Below, one piece after another: positions 38,004 through 46,622 of a stretch of 64,000 nt of DNA. The position numbers and the translations under genes were made by a program. Source of the DNA: Variovorax sp. OAS795. GTDB lineage: Bacteria > Pseudomonadota > Gammaproteobacteria > Burkholderiales > Burkholderiaceae_C. The stretch is from positions 1,302,001 to 1,366,000 of the forward strand of contig NZ_JBEPOH010000001.1 in the NCBI RefSeq assembly GCF_040546685.1, read 5' to 3'. The notes beneath the pieces were generated by a model. That model saw only the letters and a program-made list of their open reading frames with translations, was not told the origin of the DNA and did no database searches. How positions within the stretch are numbered: position 1 is the stretch's first letter; each line of letters starts with the position of its first letter.

Positions 38004-38058
38004 AGCAAACGAACACCCTCCCAGAACCGCCGGCGCCTCGAGCCCCGGCGGTTTTTTT
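37931..38058 (+). promoter_or_regulatory. Four-segment transcription attenuator before DAHP synthase
   Basis: Mutually exclusive pairings can be drawn. Segment 1 is GTCCGCC (37931-37937) and pairs with GGCGGAC in segment 2 (37980-37986). Segment 2 CCGGCGG (37978-37984) pairs with segment 3 CCGCCGG (38027-38033), the antiterminator. Segment 3 ACCGCCGG (38026-38033) pairs with segment 4 CCGGCGGT (38045-38052), followed by T(7) to 38058, the terminator. The Phe/Tyr/Trp codons lie between segments 1 and 2, so stalling masks 1 and frees 2 to pair with 3; finishing at the TAA (38001) covers the region after 2 and favours the terminator. This is the classical trp/phe attenuation logic. Confidence 0.82.
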
Positions 38059-38094
38059 ATGCCCTGACGATCTTCATACTGACAAGGAAACACC

Positions 38095-39213
38095 ATGAGC
38101 ACGAACACTGCCCCGGCCAGCGACAGCTGGTATGCGAGCGTCGAAAAAACCAGCAAGACCGACGACGAACGCATCAAGGACATCAACGTGCTGCCCCCTC
38201 CAGAACATCTGATCCGCTTCTTTCCGATTCGCGGCACGCCGGTCGAAACGCTGATCGAGGGCACCCGCCGCAGCATCCACAACATCATGGCCGGCAAGGA
38301 CGACCGGCTGCTGGTGGTCATGGGACCCTGCTCGATCCACGACCCGGCCGCGGCGCTCGAATACGCCCGCCGCCTGAAGGCCGAGCGCGAAAAATACGCC
38401 GGCACGCTCGAGATCGTGATGCGCGTGTACTTCGAGAAGCCGCGCACCACGGTCGGCTGGAAGGGGCTCATCAACGACCCGTACCTCGACGAGAGCTTTC
38501 GCATCGACGAGGGCCTGCGCATCGCGCGCCAGCTCCTGATCGACATCAACCGCCTGGGCCTGCCGGCGGGCAGCGAGTTCCTCGACGTGATCTCGCCCCA
38601 ATACATCGGCGACCTGATCGCCTGGGGTGCCATCGGCGCGCGGACCACCGAAAGCCAGGTGCACCGCGAGCTCGCTTCCGGCCTCTCGGCGCCGATCGGC
38701 TTCAAGAACGGCACCGACGGCAACATCCGCATCGCGACCGACGCCATCCAGGCGGCGGCGCGCGGCCATCACTTTCTCTCGGTGCACAAGAACGGCCAGG
38801 TCGCGATCGTGCAGACCAACGGCAACCGCGACTGCCACGTGATCCTGCGCGGCGGCAAGGCGCCCAACTACGACGCCGCGAGCGTCGAGGCCGCCTGCAA
38901 GGACCTGGAAGCCGCCAAGCTGCCGCCCACGCTGATGGTCGACTGCAGCCACGCCAACAGTTCCAAGCAGCACCAGAAGCAGATCGACGTGGCCAAGGAC
39001 ATTGCCGACCAGATCGCCGGAGGTTCGAACCGCGTCTTCGGCGTGATGATCGAAAGCCACCTGCAGGCCGGCGCCCAGAAGTTCTCGCCGGGCAAGGACC
39101 AGCTCTCGGGCCTCGAATACGGCAAGAGCATCACCGATGCATGCATCGGCTGGGACGATTCGGCGCAGGTGCTCGACACGCTGTCGCGGGCTGTGAAGCA
39201 GCGCAGGGGTTGA
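38095..39213 (+). CDS. aroG: 3-deoxy-7-phosphoheptulonate (DAHP) synthase, class I
   Basis: DAHP synthase condenses phosphoenolpyruvate and erythrose 4-phosphate, the first step to aromatic amino acids. The 372-residue product is of the AroFGH type: VVMGPCSIHDPAAALEYA, RVYFEKPRTTVGWKGLINDP, GARTTESQVHRELASG, FKNGTDGN, VDCSHANSSKQ and MIESHLQAG are all present. The N-terminal region that carries the feedback site in this class is intact; which amino acid inhibits it cannot be read safely. Transcription is probably controlled by the leader attenuator upstream. AAGGA precedes the ATG by about 8 nt. Confidence 0.95.
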   Translation: MSTNTAPASDSWYASVEKTSKTDDERIKDINVLPPPEHLIRFFPIRGTPVETLIEGTRRSIHNIMAGKDDRLLVVMGPCSIHDPAAALEYARRLKAEREKYAGTLEIVMRVYFEKPRTTVGWKGLINDPYLDESFRIDEGLRIARQLLIDINRLGLPAGSEFLDVISPQYIGDLIAWGAIGARTTESQVHRELASGLSAPIGFKNGTDGNIRIATDAIQAAARGHHFLSVHKNGQVAIVQTNGNRDCHVILRGGKAPNYDAASVEAACKDLEAAKLPPTLMVDCSHANSSKQHQKQIDVAKDIADQIAGGSNRVFGVMIESHLQAGAQKFSPGKDQLSGLEYGKSITDACIGWDDSAQVLDTLSRAVKQRRG

Positions 39214-39220
39214 ACGGGGG

Positions 39221-39730
39221 TCAGAGCATCCCGGCCAGCTCGGGCCAGTGGTGCCGCATGGCGTCGGCTTCGTCGCTGTCCGGCGGCACCAGCGAGAAGT
39301 CGGCAAAGTCGAAGCCCGGGCCGACCATGCAGGCGACCAGCGTGTAGTCGCCGCTGGCGTGGCCCTGGATGGGACGCGCGGCCTGCCACTGGCCGGCCGG
39401 CACCACGTGCTGCGGCCGCGTGCCGTGCGCATCGACCGGACCGAGCCGCACGTGGGCCGGTGCGGTGCGCAGGGCCGCGTCGCAGGTCCACAGCGCCAGC
39501 GGCACGCCCTCGAGGTGCACCCAGACTTCGTCCGACAGCACCCGGTGCCAGCGCGAGTGCTGCGCCGCCTCGAGCAGGAAGTAGATGCTGGTGAGCGCAC
39601 TGCGCGGCGGCCGGCCGTCGGTGGGAACCACGCTCGCGGCCGAGCGGAAGACCTCGCTGTACCAGCCGCCCTCGGGGTGGGGCTGCAGCTTCAGGCCCTC
39701 GATCAGTTCCCGCGCGCGCATGGCGCTCAT
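39221..39730 (-). CDS. Cupin_5 (DUF985) family protein
   Basis: A 169-residue single-cupin protein of the DUF985 family. Typical features are ELIEGLKLQPHPEGGWYSEVFRS at the N-terminus, TSIYFLLEAAQHSRWHRV (metal-binding His cluster) and the late VACMVGPGFDFADFSLV. The family resembles sugar-binding or epimerase-like cupins, but its function is unsettled. The start overlaps the mpl stop by 4 nt, so it is coupled to murein recycling; that link is by position only. Confidence 0.88.
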   Translation of the reverse strand: MSAMRARELIEGLKLQPHPEGGWYSEVFRSAASVVPTDGRPPRSALTSIYFLLEAAQHSRWHRVLSDEVWVHLEGVPLALWTCDAALRTAPAHVRLGPVDAHGTRPQHVVPAGQWQAARPIQGHASGDYTLVACMVGPGFDFADFSLVPPDSDEADAMRHHWPELAGML

Positions 39731-41130
39731 GGTGCCGCCGCGCCGCGCAGTGCCGCAAGCAGCTTGTCGTGCACGCCGCCGAAGCCGCCATTGCTCATGC
39801 AGACGATGTGGTCGCCGGGCCGTGCCGCGCCGACGATCTGCGCGACCAGCGGTTCGATCGCCCCCGCCACCTGTGCGCGCTCGCCCATTGGCGCCAGCGC
39901 CGCGGCGGCGTCCCAGTCGAGCCCCGCCGTGTGGCAGAACGACCGGTCGGCCGATTCCAGGCTCCAGGGCAGCTGCGCGGCCATCACGCCGAGCTTCATG
40001 GTGTTGCTGCGCGGCTCGAAGGCGGCAAGGATGCGCTCGTCCTTCTTGCCGGCGGCATCGAGCTTCTTGCGCAGGCCATCGAGCGTGGTGCGGATGGCCG
40101 TGGGGTGGTGGGCGAAGTCGTCATACACGGTGATCGCGCCGTCGCGGCGCTCGACGGTGCCGCGCAATTCCATCCGGCGGCGCACGTTCCTGAAGCTGCC
40201 GAGCGCGCGCGCCGCATCGGCCGGCGCCACGCCGACGTGCTCGGCGGCCGCGATCGCGGCCAGAGCATTCATCTGGTTGTGCAGGCCCGAGAGCTCCCAC
40301 TCGACCCGGCCCACCGCTTCCCCCTGCCGCAGCACGTCGAAGGCATCGTGCGAGCCGCGGGCCTGCCATTCGCCGCCCGCGCCGAAGCGCGCGAGCTCGC
40401 TCCAGCAGCCTTGGGCCAGAACGCGCTGCAGGCTCTCTTCGGTGGCGTTGACCACCAAGCGGCCGGTGCCGGGCACCGTGCGCACCAGGTGGTGGAACTG
40501 GCGCTCGATGGCGGCAAGATCATCGAAGATGTCCGCGTGATCGAACTCGAGGTTGTTGAGAATCGCGGTGCGCGGGCGGTAGTGCACGAACTTGCTGCGC
40601 TTGTCGAAGAAGGCGGTGTCGTACTCGTCGGCCTCGATGACGAAGGGCGCACCGCCGCCGGACCGCGCCGAGACGCCGAAGTCGAGCGGCACACCGCCCA
40701 CCAGGAAGCCCGGCGCCTTGCCGCCTTGCTCGAGCACCCAGGCCAGCATCGAGGTGGTGGTGGTCTTGCCGTGGGTTCCGGCCACGGCCATCACGTGGCG
40801 GCCCGCCAGCACATGCTCGGCCAGCCACTGCGGCCCGCTGGTGTAGGGCCGGCCGGCATCCAGGATGGCTTCCATCAGCGGAAACTTGGGCGTGCCGTCG
40901 GGCAGCCGGGCCCTCGACACCACGTTGCCGACCACGAACATGTCGGGCGCGAGGGCCAGCTGGTCGGCTGCGAAGCCTTCGATCAGGTCGATGCCGAGCG
41001 AGCGAAGCTGGTCGCTCATGGGCGGGTACACACCGGCGTCGCAGCCCGTGACCCTGTGGCCCGCTTCGCGCGCCAGGGCGGCCACGCCGCCCATGAACGT
41101 GCCGCAGATGCCGAGAATATGAATGTGCAT
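39727..41130 (-). CDS. mpl: UDP-MurNAc:L-alanyl-gamma-D-glutamyl-meso-diaminopimelate ligase Mpl
   Basis: Mpl recycles murein tripeptide by joining it to UDP-MurNAc, bypassing MurC-E. The 467-residue product is a Mur ligase: MHIHILGICGTFMGGVAALA (the ICGT loop separates Mpl from MurC), [47 protein letters not shown] and YDDFAHHPTAI. Together with ampD (52953) it shows a recycling route. A TAGAAT hexamer lies 6 nt before the ATG. Confidence 0.95.
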   Translation of the reverse strand: MHIHILGICGTFMGGVAALAREAGHRVTGCDAGVYPPMSDQLRSLGIDLIEGFAADQLALAPDMFVVGNVVSRARLPDGTPKFPLMEAILDAGRPYTSGPQWLAEHVLAGRHVMAVAGTHGKTTTTSMLAWVLEQGGKAPGFLVGGVPLDFGVSARSGGGAPFVIEADEYDTAFFDKRSKFVHYRPRTAILNNLEFDHADIFDDLAAIERQFHHLVRTVPGTGRLVVNATEESLQRVLAQGCWSELARFGAGGEWQARGSHDAFDVLRQGEAVGRVEWELSGLHNQMNALAAIAAAEHVGVAPADAARALGSFRNVRRRMELRGTVERRDGAITVYDDFAHHPTAIRTTLDGLRKKLDAAGKKDERILAAFEPRSNTMKLGVMAAQLPWSLESADRSFCHTAGLDWDAAAALAPMGERAQVAGAIEPLVAQIVGAARPGDHIVCMSNGGFGGVHDKLLAALRGAAAP

Positions 41131-41136
41131 CGGGCG

Positions 41137-41142
41137 ATTCTA
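41137..41142 (-). promoter_or_regulatory. -10-like hexamer directly before mpl
   Basis: TAGAAT on the minus strand ends 6 nt before the mpl ATG (41130), without a Shine-Dalgarno. One of the clearest leaderless candidates here. Confidence 0.5.
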
Positions 41143-41220
41143 GGGAGCCGCATGGACGCCGGCGCCGCCGCAACGCGCGCGCTTTGTACCGATGTTCGTG
41201 TGAGGGCGGCTGACTGCGGG

Positions 41221-41226
41221 CAAAAT
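41221..41226 (+). promoter_or_regulatory. -10-like hexamer directly before the 41233 gene
   Basis: CAAAAT ends 6 nt before ATG 41233; AAATAT (41223-41228) overlaps it. No Shine-Dalgarno is present. Confidence 0.4.
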
Positions 41227-41232
41227 ATCCCG

Positions 41233-41832
41233 ATGGACACGACCACCAAGCGTGAGATCGCCGCCACCGCAGCCCGCCTCGTCGTCGAGGAGGGGCTGGA
41301 GTACGGCCCGGCCAAGCGCCGCGCGGTACGAGACCTGGGCCTGTCGTCGCGCACGGCGCTGCCCAACAACGACGAGGTCGAGGCCGAAGTCCGCGACTAC
41401 ATCGCGCTGTATTGCGCCGACACCCAGCCCCAGGAACTGCATGCCCTGCGGCTTCTTGCGCTCGAATGGATGGAGCGCATGGCGGCATTCCGGCCGCATG
41501 TCGGGGGGGCCGTCTGGCACGGTACCGCGACCCGGCTGTCAGACATTTATATTCAGTTGTTCTGCGATGATTCCAAGTCGGCCGAGATTGCCCTCATCGA
41601 CCATCACGTGGACTACGAGCCGCGCATGGTGACCGGATTTCATGGCGAGCAGGTGGAGGCCCTCAGCGTGCATGCCGCGAGCCGCGCCCTCGGCGAAGAA
41701 ATCGGCGTCCACTTGCTGGTGTACGACCTGGACGACCTGCGCGGCGCGCTTCGTCCCGACGCCCAGGGGCGCGCGCCCCGCGGCGACCTCGCTGCGCTGC
41801 GCCGGCTGATCGAAAAAGAAAAGGACAAGTGA
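41233..41832 (+). CDS. Conserved-looking cytoplasmic protein of unknown function
   Basis: A 199-residue protein that I do not recognise. It is helical and acidic, without signal peptide or membrane helix. The N-terminal 60 residues (EIAATAARLVVEEGLEYGPAKRRAVRDLGL) look like a small helical, possibly HTH-like, unit. The C-terminal part holds an alternating strand/helix pattern (HVDYEPRMVTGFHGEQVEALSV) that could bind a nucleotide or metal, but no motif is decisive. It is divergent from mpl and ends just before the TlpA-like ATG, so those two may be co-transcribed. Confidence 0.75.
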   Translation: MDTTTKREIAATAARLVVEEGLEYGPAKRRAVRDLGLSSRTALPNNDEVEAEVRDYIALYCADTQPQELHALRLLALEWMERMAAFRPHVGGAVWHGTATRLSDIYIQLFCDDSKSAEIALIDHHVDYEPRMVTGFHGEQVEALSVHAASRALGEEIGVHLLVYDLDDLRGALRPDAQGRAPRGDLAALRRLIEKEKDK

Positions 41833-42378
41833 ATGACTTCTTCGCCCACACGGCGCCGCCTTCTCTACGGCGGCGTGGCGGTCGCGGCCGCCGCGGCGGG
41901 CCTGGGCGGTGCATGGTGGCGTGAGCGCGGCAGCCGCGCGGAGGGGGAGATGCTCGATGCGGCCTTCTGGTCGCAACGCTTCGACCGTCCCGAAGGCGGC
42001 GAGCTGGTGTTTTCCGATCTCCGCGGCAAGCCGCTGCTCCTGAATTTCTGGGCGACCTGGTGTCCTCCGTGCGTGGAGGAAATGCCGATGATCGATCGCT
42101 TCTTCCGCGAAAATGGGGGGAACGGCTGGCAAGTTGTCGGTTTGGCCATCGACCAACCGAGCGCCGTGCGCAAATTCCTGCAGAAAACACCCGTCAGTTA
42201 TCCCACGGGTTTGGCCGGTTTGCAGGGAACGGAGCTGGTGAAAAGTCTGGGAAATACCGCGGGCGGCTTGCCTTTCACGCTCGTCCTGAACGGCAGCGGC
42301 GCTGTGGCGGCCCGTAAAATGGGCAAGCTCGAAGCCGCCGACCTGGCGGCTTGGCGGCGTGATCTGGTTCACGGTTAG
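41833..42378 (+). CDS. TlpA-like thiol:disulfide oxidoreductase
   Basis: A 181-residue exported thioredoxin-fold protein. The N-terminus (SPTRRRLLYGGVAVAAAAAGLGG) has twin Arg plus a hydrophobic stretch, resembling a Tat signal or an N-terminal anchor. The active site is WATWCPPCVEEMP with Cys77 and Cys80, and a cis-Pro loop is GGLPFTLVL. Such proteins reduce disulfides in the periplasm, for example in cytochrome c maturation. It starts directly after the unknown gene (adjacent codons) and lies 99 nt before accB. Confidence 0.9.
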   Translation: MTSSPTRRRLLYGGVAVAAAAAGLGGAWWRERGSRAEGEMLDAAFWSQRFDRPEGGELVFSDLRGKPLLLNFWATWCPPCVEEMPMIDRFFRENGGNGWQVVGLAIDQPSAVRKFLQKTPVSYPTGLAGLQGTELVKSLGNTAGGLPFTLVLNGSGAVAARKMGKLEAADLAAWRRDLVHG

Positions 42379-42477
42379 AATCAGATACACACTCGGCATT
42401 CGCCGCCAATCGCTAAAGATCGCCGATTTTTAGCCAAGTTACTTCCTAATGACCGGCAAAGTCGGCACTGGAGCCTC

Positions 42478-42939
42478 ATGGATCTGCGCAAACTCAAGAC
42501 ACTGATCGACCTGGTGTCGGAATCCAATATTTCCGAACTGGAAATCACCGAAACCGAAGGCAAGGTTCGCATCGTCAAGGGCGGCATCGCCGCACCCGTG
42601 CAATATGTGCAGACGGTGGCTGCTCCCGCGGCCGCGGCTCCTGCAGCCGGCGGCGCCCCGGCTCCCGCGATCGCCAGCGCCCCGGCACCCGAGGCTGCGC
42701 CCGCCGGGCATGCCGTCAAGTCGCCCATGGTGGGAACCTTCTACCGCTCGTCCAGCCCTGGCGCGGCGGCTTTCGTCGAAATCGGCAGCAAGGTCAACGA
42801 GGGCGACACCATCTGCATCATCGAAGCGATGAAGATCCTCAACGAAATCGAAGCCGACAAATCCGGCACGATCACCCAGATCCTCGGCGAAAACGGTCAG
42901 GCGGTCGAATACGGCCAGCCACTGTTCATCATCGAGTGA
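42478..42939 (+). CDS. accB: Biotin carboxyl carrier protein of acetyl-CoA carboxylase, AccB
   Basis: AccB carries the biotin used by acetyl-CoA carboxylase to make malonyl-CoA. The 153-residue product has an N-terminal domain ([20 protein letters not shown]), an Ala/Pro-rich linker (about 47-78) and the biotinyl domain with EAMKI, Lys119 being the biotin site. The [16 protein letters not shown] thumb-type loop is present. It is directly followed by accC. The 99-nt upstream gap is AT-richer than the genes and probably holds the promoter, but no clear pair was found. Confidence 0.96.
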   Translation: MDLRKLKTLIDLVSESNISELEITETEGKVRIVKGGIAAPVQYVQTVAAPAAAAPAAGGAPAPAIASAPAPEAAPAGHAVKSPMVGTFYRSSSPGAAAFVEIGSKVNEGDTICIIEAMKILNEIEADKSGTITQILGENGQAVEYGQPLFIIE

Positions 42940-42941
42940 CC

Positions 42942-44291
42942 ATGTTCAAGAAGATCCTGGTTGCAAACCGGGGGGAAATCGCCCTCCGGATCCAGCGCGC
43001 CTGCAGCGAGCTCGGCATCAAGGCCGTGATGGTCTATTCCGAGGCCGACCGCGACGCGAAGTACGTCAAGCTCGCGCAGGAGGCCGTCTGCATCGGCCCG
43101 GCGCCGTCGTCGCTGAGCTATCTCAACATGCCGGCGATCATCTCGGCGGCCGAGGTGACCGACGCCGAGGCAATCCATCCCGGCTACGGCTTCCTGAGCG
43201 AGAACGCCAACTTCGCCGAGCGCGTCGAACAGAGCGGTTTCCAGTTCATCGGCCCCACGCCGGACAACATCCGCACGATGGGCGACAAGGTCGCGGCCAA
43301 GCAGGCAATGATCAAGGCCGGCGTGCCCTGCGTGCCCGGCTCCGAAGGCGAGCTCTCGGACGACGCCGCCACCAACAAGCGCATTGCGCGCGCCATCGGC
43401 TACCCGGTCATCATCAAGGCCGCCGGCGGCGGCGGCGGGCGCGGCATGCGCGTGGTGCACACCGAGGCGGCGCTGATCAACGCCATCCAGATGACCAAGG
43501 CGGAAGCCGGCGGTGCATTCAACAACCCGGCCGTGTACATGGAGAAGTTTCTCCAGAACCCGCGCCACGTCGAAATCCAGATCCTCGCGGACAAGCACAA
43601 GAATGCGGTCTACCTGGGCGAGCGCGACTGCTCCATGCAGCGACGCCACCAGAAGGTGATCGAGGAATCGCCGGCGCCGGGCATTCCCCGCAAGCTGATC
43701 GAGAAGATCGGCGAGCGCTGCGCGGCGGCCTGCAAGAAGATCGGCTACCGCGGCGCCGGCACCTTCGAGTTCCTCTATGAGAACGGCGAGTTCTATTTCA
43801 TCGAGATGAACACGCGCGTGCAGGTGGAACACCCGGTGACCGAGTTCACCACCGGCATCGACATCGTGAAGACGCAGATCATGGTCGCGGCCGGCGAGAA
43901 GCTGCCCTTCACGCAGCGCCAGATCGAGATGCGCGGCCACGCCATCGAGTGCCGCATCAATGCCGAAGACGCCTGGAAGTTCACGCCGTCGCCGGGCCGC
44001 ATCACCATGTGGCATCCGCCGGGCGGACCTGGCGTCCGCGTCGATTCGCATGCCTACACCAACTACTTCGTGCCGCCGAACTACGACTCCATGATCGGCA
44101 AGATCATCGTCTACGGCGACACCCGCGAGCAGGCCATGGCACGCATGCGCACGGCGCTGAACGAAACCGTGATCGAAGGCATCCAGACCAACATTCCGCT
44201 GCACCGCGAACTGATGGTCGACGCCAAGTTCATGAGCGGCGGCACCAACATCCACTATCTCGAAGAGTGGCTCGCGGCCCACAAGCGCTGA
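42942..44291 (+). CDS. accC: Biotin carboxylase subunit AccC
   Basis: AccC carboxylates biotin on AccB using ATP and bicarbonate. The 449-residue ATP-grasp protein begins [17 protein letters not shown], has the Gly-rich loop [14 protein letters not shown], the [16 protein letters not shown] segment, [14 protein letters not shown] with the catalytic Glu/Arg, and the C-terminal domain. ATG 42942 is preferred; GTG 42936, overlapping the accB stop, would add two residues and couple translation. Confidence 0.97.
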   Translation: MFKKILVANRGEIALRIQRACSELGIKAVMVYSEADRDAKYVKLAQEAVCIGPAPSSLSYLNMPAIISAAEVTDAEAIHPGYGFLSENANFAERVEQSGFQFIGPTPDNIRTMGDKVAAKQAMIKAGVPCVPGSEGELSDDAATNKRIARAIGYPVIIKAAGGGGGRGMRVVHTEAALINAIQMTKAEAGGAFNNPAVYMEKFLQNPRHVEIQILADKHKNAVYLGERDCSMQRRHQKVIEESPAPGIPRKLIEKIGERCAAACKKIGYRGAGTFEFLYENGEFYFIEMNTRVQVEHPVTEFTTGIDIVKTQIMVAAGEKLPFTQRQIEMRGHAIECRINAEDAWKFTPSPGRITMWHPPGGPGVRVDSHAYTNYFVPPNYDSMIGKIIVYGDTREQAMARMRTALNETVIEGIQTNIPLHRELMVDAKFMSGGTNIHYLEEWLAAHKR

Positions 44292-44309
44292 ACGATACCG
44301 GACGCCGCC

Positions 44310-45194
44310 ATGTTTGAACTTCGCCTGATGGCGCCGGAAGACCGGGTCGAAATGCTCGGCGACGCGCTCGACGCACTTGATGCGCTGAGCGTGTCGGTGG
44401 AAGACGCCGACGCGCAGACCGACGCCGAGCAGGCACTGTTCGGCGAGCCCGGCATGCCGCCGCCCAAGGAGGGCTGGCAGCGCTCGCGCGTGATCGCGCT
44501 GTTTGCCGACGAAGCGCTCGCCAACGAGGCGGCGTCGGTGCTTGCGCTGCAGGATTTCTTCGAAGGCTGCGAAGTGCTCGGCGTGGCGCCCGTGCCGGAC
44601 CAGGACTGGGTGCGGCTCACGCAATCGCAGTTTGCGCCGGTCGAGATCACGCCCGAATTCTGGATCGTGCCCACCTGGCACGAGCCGCCCGGCGCGGCCA
44701 GGCAGGTGATCCGCCTGGATCCGGGACTGGCCTTCGGCACCGGCACGCATCCGACCACGCGCATGTGCCTGCGGTGGATCGCGAAGCAGGGCGGGTTCGG
44801 CGGCCAGCGCGTGCTCGACTACGGCTGCGGCTCCGGCATCTTGGCCATCGGCGCGGCCAAGTTCGGTGCGCCCGACATCGACGCCGTCGACATCGACGAA
44901 GCGGCCGTTTCGGCCACCCGCCTCAACGCCGAAGCCAACGGCGTGCGCCTGAATGCCGGCCTGCCCGAAGCCGCCAGGGGCCGCTACGACACGGTGCTGG
45001 CCAACATCCTGGCGACACCGCTCAAGGTGCTCGCGCCCTTGCTGCACAGCCATGTGGCACCCGGTGGATCGCTGGTTCTGGCCGGCATCCTCGAGCGCCA
45101 GGCCGACGAGTTGAAGCAGGCCTATGCGCCGTATGCGGCGCTCGAAGTCAGCGACAGCGAGGACGGCTGGATCCTGATGACGGCGCGCTGCTGA
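44310..45194 (+). CDS. prmA: Ribosomal protein L11 methyltransferase PrmA
   Basis: PrmA trimethylates ribosomal protein L11 with SAM. The 294-residue product has an N-terminal substrate-recognition domain and the C-terminal methyltransferase with DPGLAFGTGTHPTTRMCL, the SAM loop VLDYGCGSGILAIGAAKFGA and the NILATPLKVLAP motif. It lies 18 nt after accC, an arrangement common in beta- and gammaproteobacteria. Confidence 0.96.
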   Translation: MFELRLMAPEDRVEMLGDALDALDALSVSVEDADAQTDAEQALFGEPGMPPPKEGWQRSRVIALFADEALANEAASVLALQDFFEGCEVLGVAPVPDQDWVRLTQSQFAPVEITPEFWIVPTWHEPPGAARQVIRLDPGLAFGTGTHPTTRMCLRWIAKQGGFGGQRVLDYGCGSGILAIGAAKFGAPDIDAVDIDEAAVSATRLNAEANGVRLNAGLPEAARGRYDTVLANILATPLKVLAPLLHSHVAPGGSLVLAGILERQADELKQAYAPYAALEVSDSEDGWILMTARC

Positions 45195-45252
45195 GGACGC
45201 AGTCGGCCGTTCGCGTTGCCGCGATGGCGCTCTCGCGGCGAGGGCCGGACCC

Positions 45253-45258
45253 TACAAT
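45253..45258 (+). promoter_or_regulatory. -10-like hexamer before the 45268 gene
   Basis: TACAAT ends 9 nt before ATG 45268 and no Shine-Dalgarno is present; a very short or absent 5' leader is implied. Confidence 0.45.
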
Positions 45259-45267
45259 CGCCCGGTC

Positions 45268-46572
45268 ATGAGCCTCGTCACGCGCTGCCCCGCCTGCAAC
45301 ACCACCTTCAAGGTGGTTCGCGACCAGCTCCGCATCTCGGACGGCTGGGTGCGCTGCGGCCGTTGCAGCCACGTGTTCGACGCCACCCTCGACCTGCACG
45401 AAGCGCCCGACGCCGTTCCGGCCGCCGGCACTGCGCCGCCGCCTGCTGCCATCTCCGAGTCATCCGAACCACCCGAGCCCCCGGAAGAACCTTCGGGTGA
45501 ATCCCGGCCTGCGGACGAAGATGCCGATTTGTCGGACGACGAGCCCGGACCTGGCGAAGCGCCCGCAGCTTCCGCCACGGCGCCCGGGCCGGCATCGCTG
45601 CCGGTACACGGCATCGTCGCGGACGAGCTGTGGTCGGACTTCGAGGCCAACGAGCCTGAATGGCGTCCGCCGCCGAGTTCGCTGCCGCCGTTCCCCGACA
45701 TCGACCTGAACCTTGCGGCCCCGCCATCCCCCCCGCCGCCACCACCGCCGCCTTTGCCGGCCCTGCGCCTGAAGGCGCGCGAGCTTACGGCCTCCGCCAG
45801 CGACGAGAACGAGAAGCACGAGGCTGCGCAGGACCGCGACCAGGTGCAGATGCAGAAGGCGCTGCGCAGGGCGCGCATCAAGTCGGCCAAGATCGCCAGT
45901 GCCAAGGCGCGGGATGAGCGCACGGCCGCCAAGGCGTCGGCCTCTTCGATGGTGCGCGAGGCCAGCGAGCCCGATGCAACGGCCGTCGCTGTCCCCGCGC
46001 CGCACAGCGATGCCGAAGAAGATTCCGAGCGGGTTCCGCTGTTCGACAACGAAAAACCGAGCCCCGAGGGCGCAGCTTTCTGGCAGCGTCGCCCCGTGCG
46101 GCTCGGGCTTCGCGGCGTTGCGGTGCTTGCCGTCCTGCTGCTGGTCGTCCAGGTCTTGCGCCACGAGCGCGACGGCATCGTGGCCCGACAGCCGAACCTG
46201 CGGCCGGCACTTGCTTCGCTCTGCCAGCTCTCCGGCTGCGAGCTCGCGGCGCTGCGCCAGATCGGCGACATCGTGATCGAGGGCGCCGCCTTCGCACGCG
46301 AGAAGAGCGGCAACAACGACTACCGGCTCAGCTTCACCCTGCGCAACGGCGCCGCCGTTCCCCTTGCCATGCCGGCGATCGAGCTCTCGCTGCTCGATAC
46401 GCAAGAGCGTGCCGTGGTGCGCCGCGTGCTGACGGCCTCCGACTATGGCGCGCCCTCGGTGCTTGCGGCACGTGCCGACCAGGCCGCGTCGTTGCCGCTG
46501 ACCTTGTCCGCCACCGAGGCGGCCACGCTGCCGCCGATCGCCGGCTACCGCGTCGAGGCGTTCTATCCCTAG
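45268..46572 (+). CDS. Zinc-ribbon (MJ0042) and DUF3426 membrane protein
   Basis: A 434-residue protein of unknown role. The N-terminal MJ0042-type zinc ribbon has Cys7, Cys10, Cys30 and Cys33 (RCPACN and RCGRCSH). A long acidic, Pro-rich disordered region (about 45-175, with a run of Pro near 155) follows, then a charged helical part rich in Ala/Lys, one membrane helix near residues 272-290 and a C-terminal DUF3426 domain rich in strands (about 320-434). The layout puts the zinc ribbon in the cytoplasm and DUF3426 in the periplasm. It is read downstream of prmA but has its own candidate promoter. Confidence 0.85.
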   Translation: MSLVTRCPACNTTFKVVRDQLRISDGWVRCGRCSHVFDATLDLHEAPDAVPAAGTAPPPAAISESSEPPEPPEEPSGESRPADEDADLSDDEPGPGEAPAASATAPGPASLPVHGIVADELWSDFEANEPEWRPPPSSLPPFPDIDLNLAAPPSPPPPPPPPLPALRLKARELTASASDENEKHEAAQDRDQVQMQKALRRARIKSAKIASAKARDERTAAKASASSMVREASEPDATAVAVPAPHSDAEEDSERVPLFDNEKPSPEGAAFWQRRPVRLGLRGVAVLAVLLLVVQVLRHERDGIVARQPNLRPALASLCQLSGCELAALRQIGDIVIEGAAFAREKSGNNDYRLSFTLRNGAAVPLAMPAIELSLLDTQERAVVRRVLTASDYGAPSVLAARADQAASLPLTLSATEAATLPPIAGYRVEAFYP

Positions 46573-46622
46573 GCCGGGCGCGCGTTCGACTTTTTCATCC
46601 ATTCCAAACTAACGGTCCACCC

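Noticed and set aside
42379..42477. A leader peptide or riboswitch before accB
   Set aside because: No short ORF with biased codons and no convincing stable pairing was found in these 99 nt.
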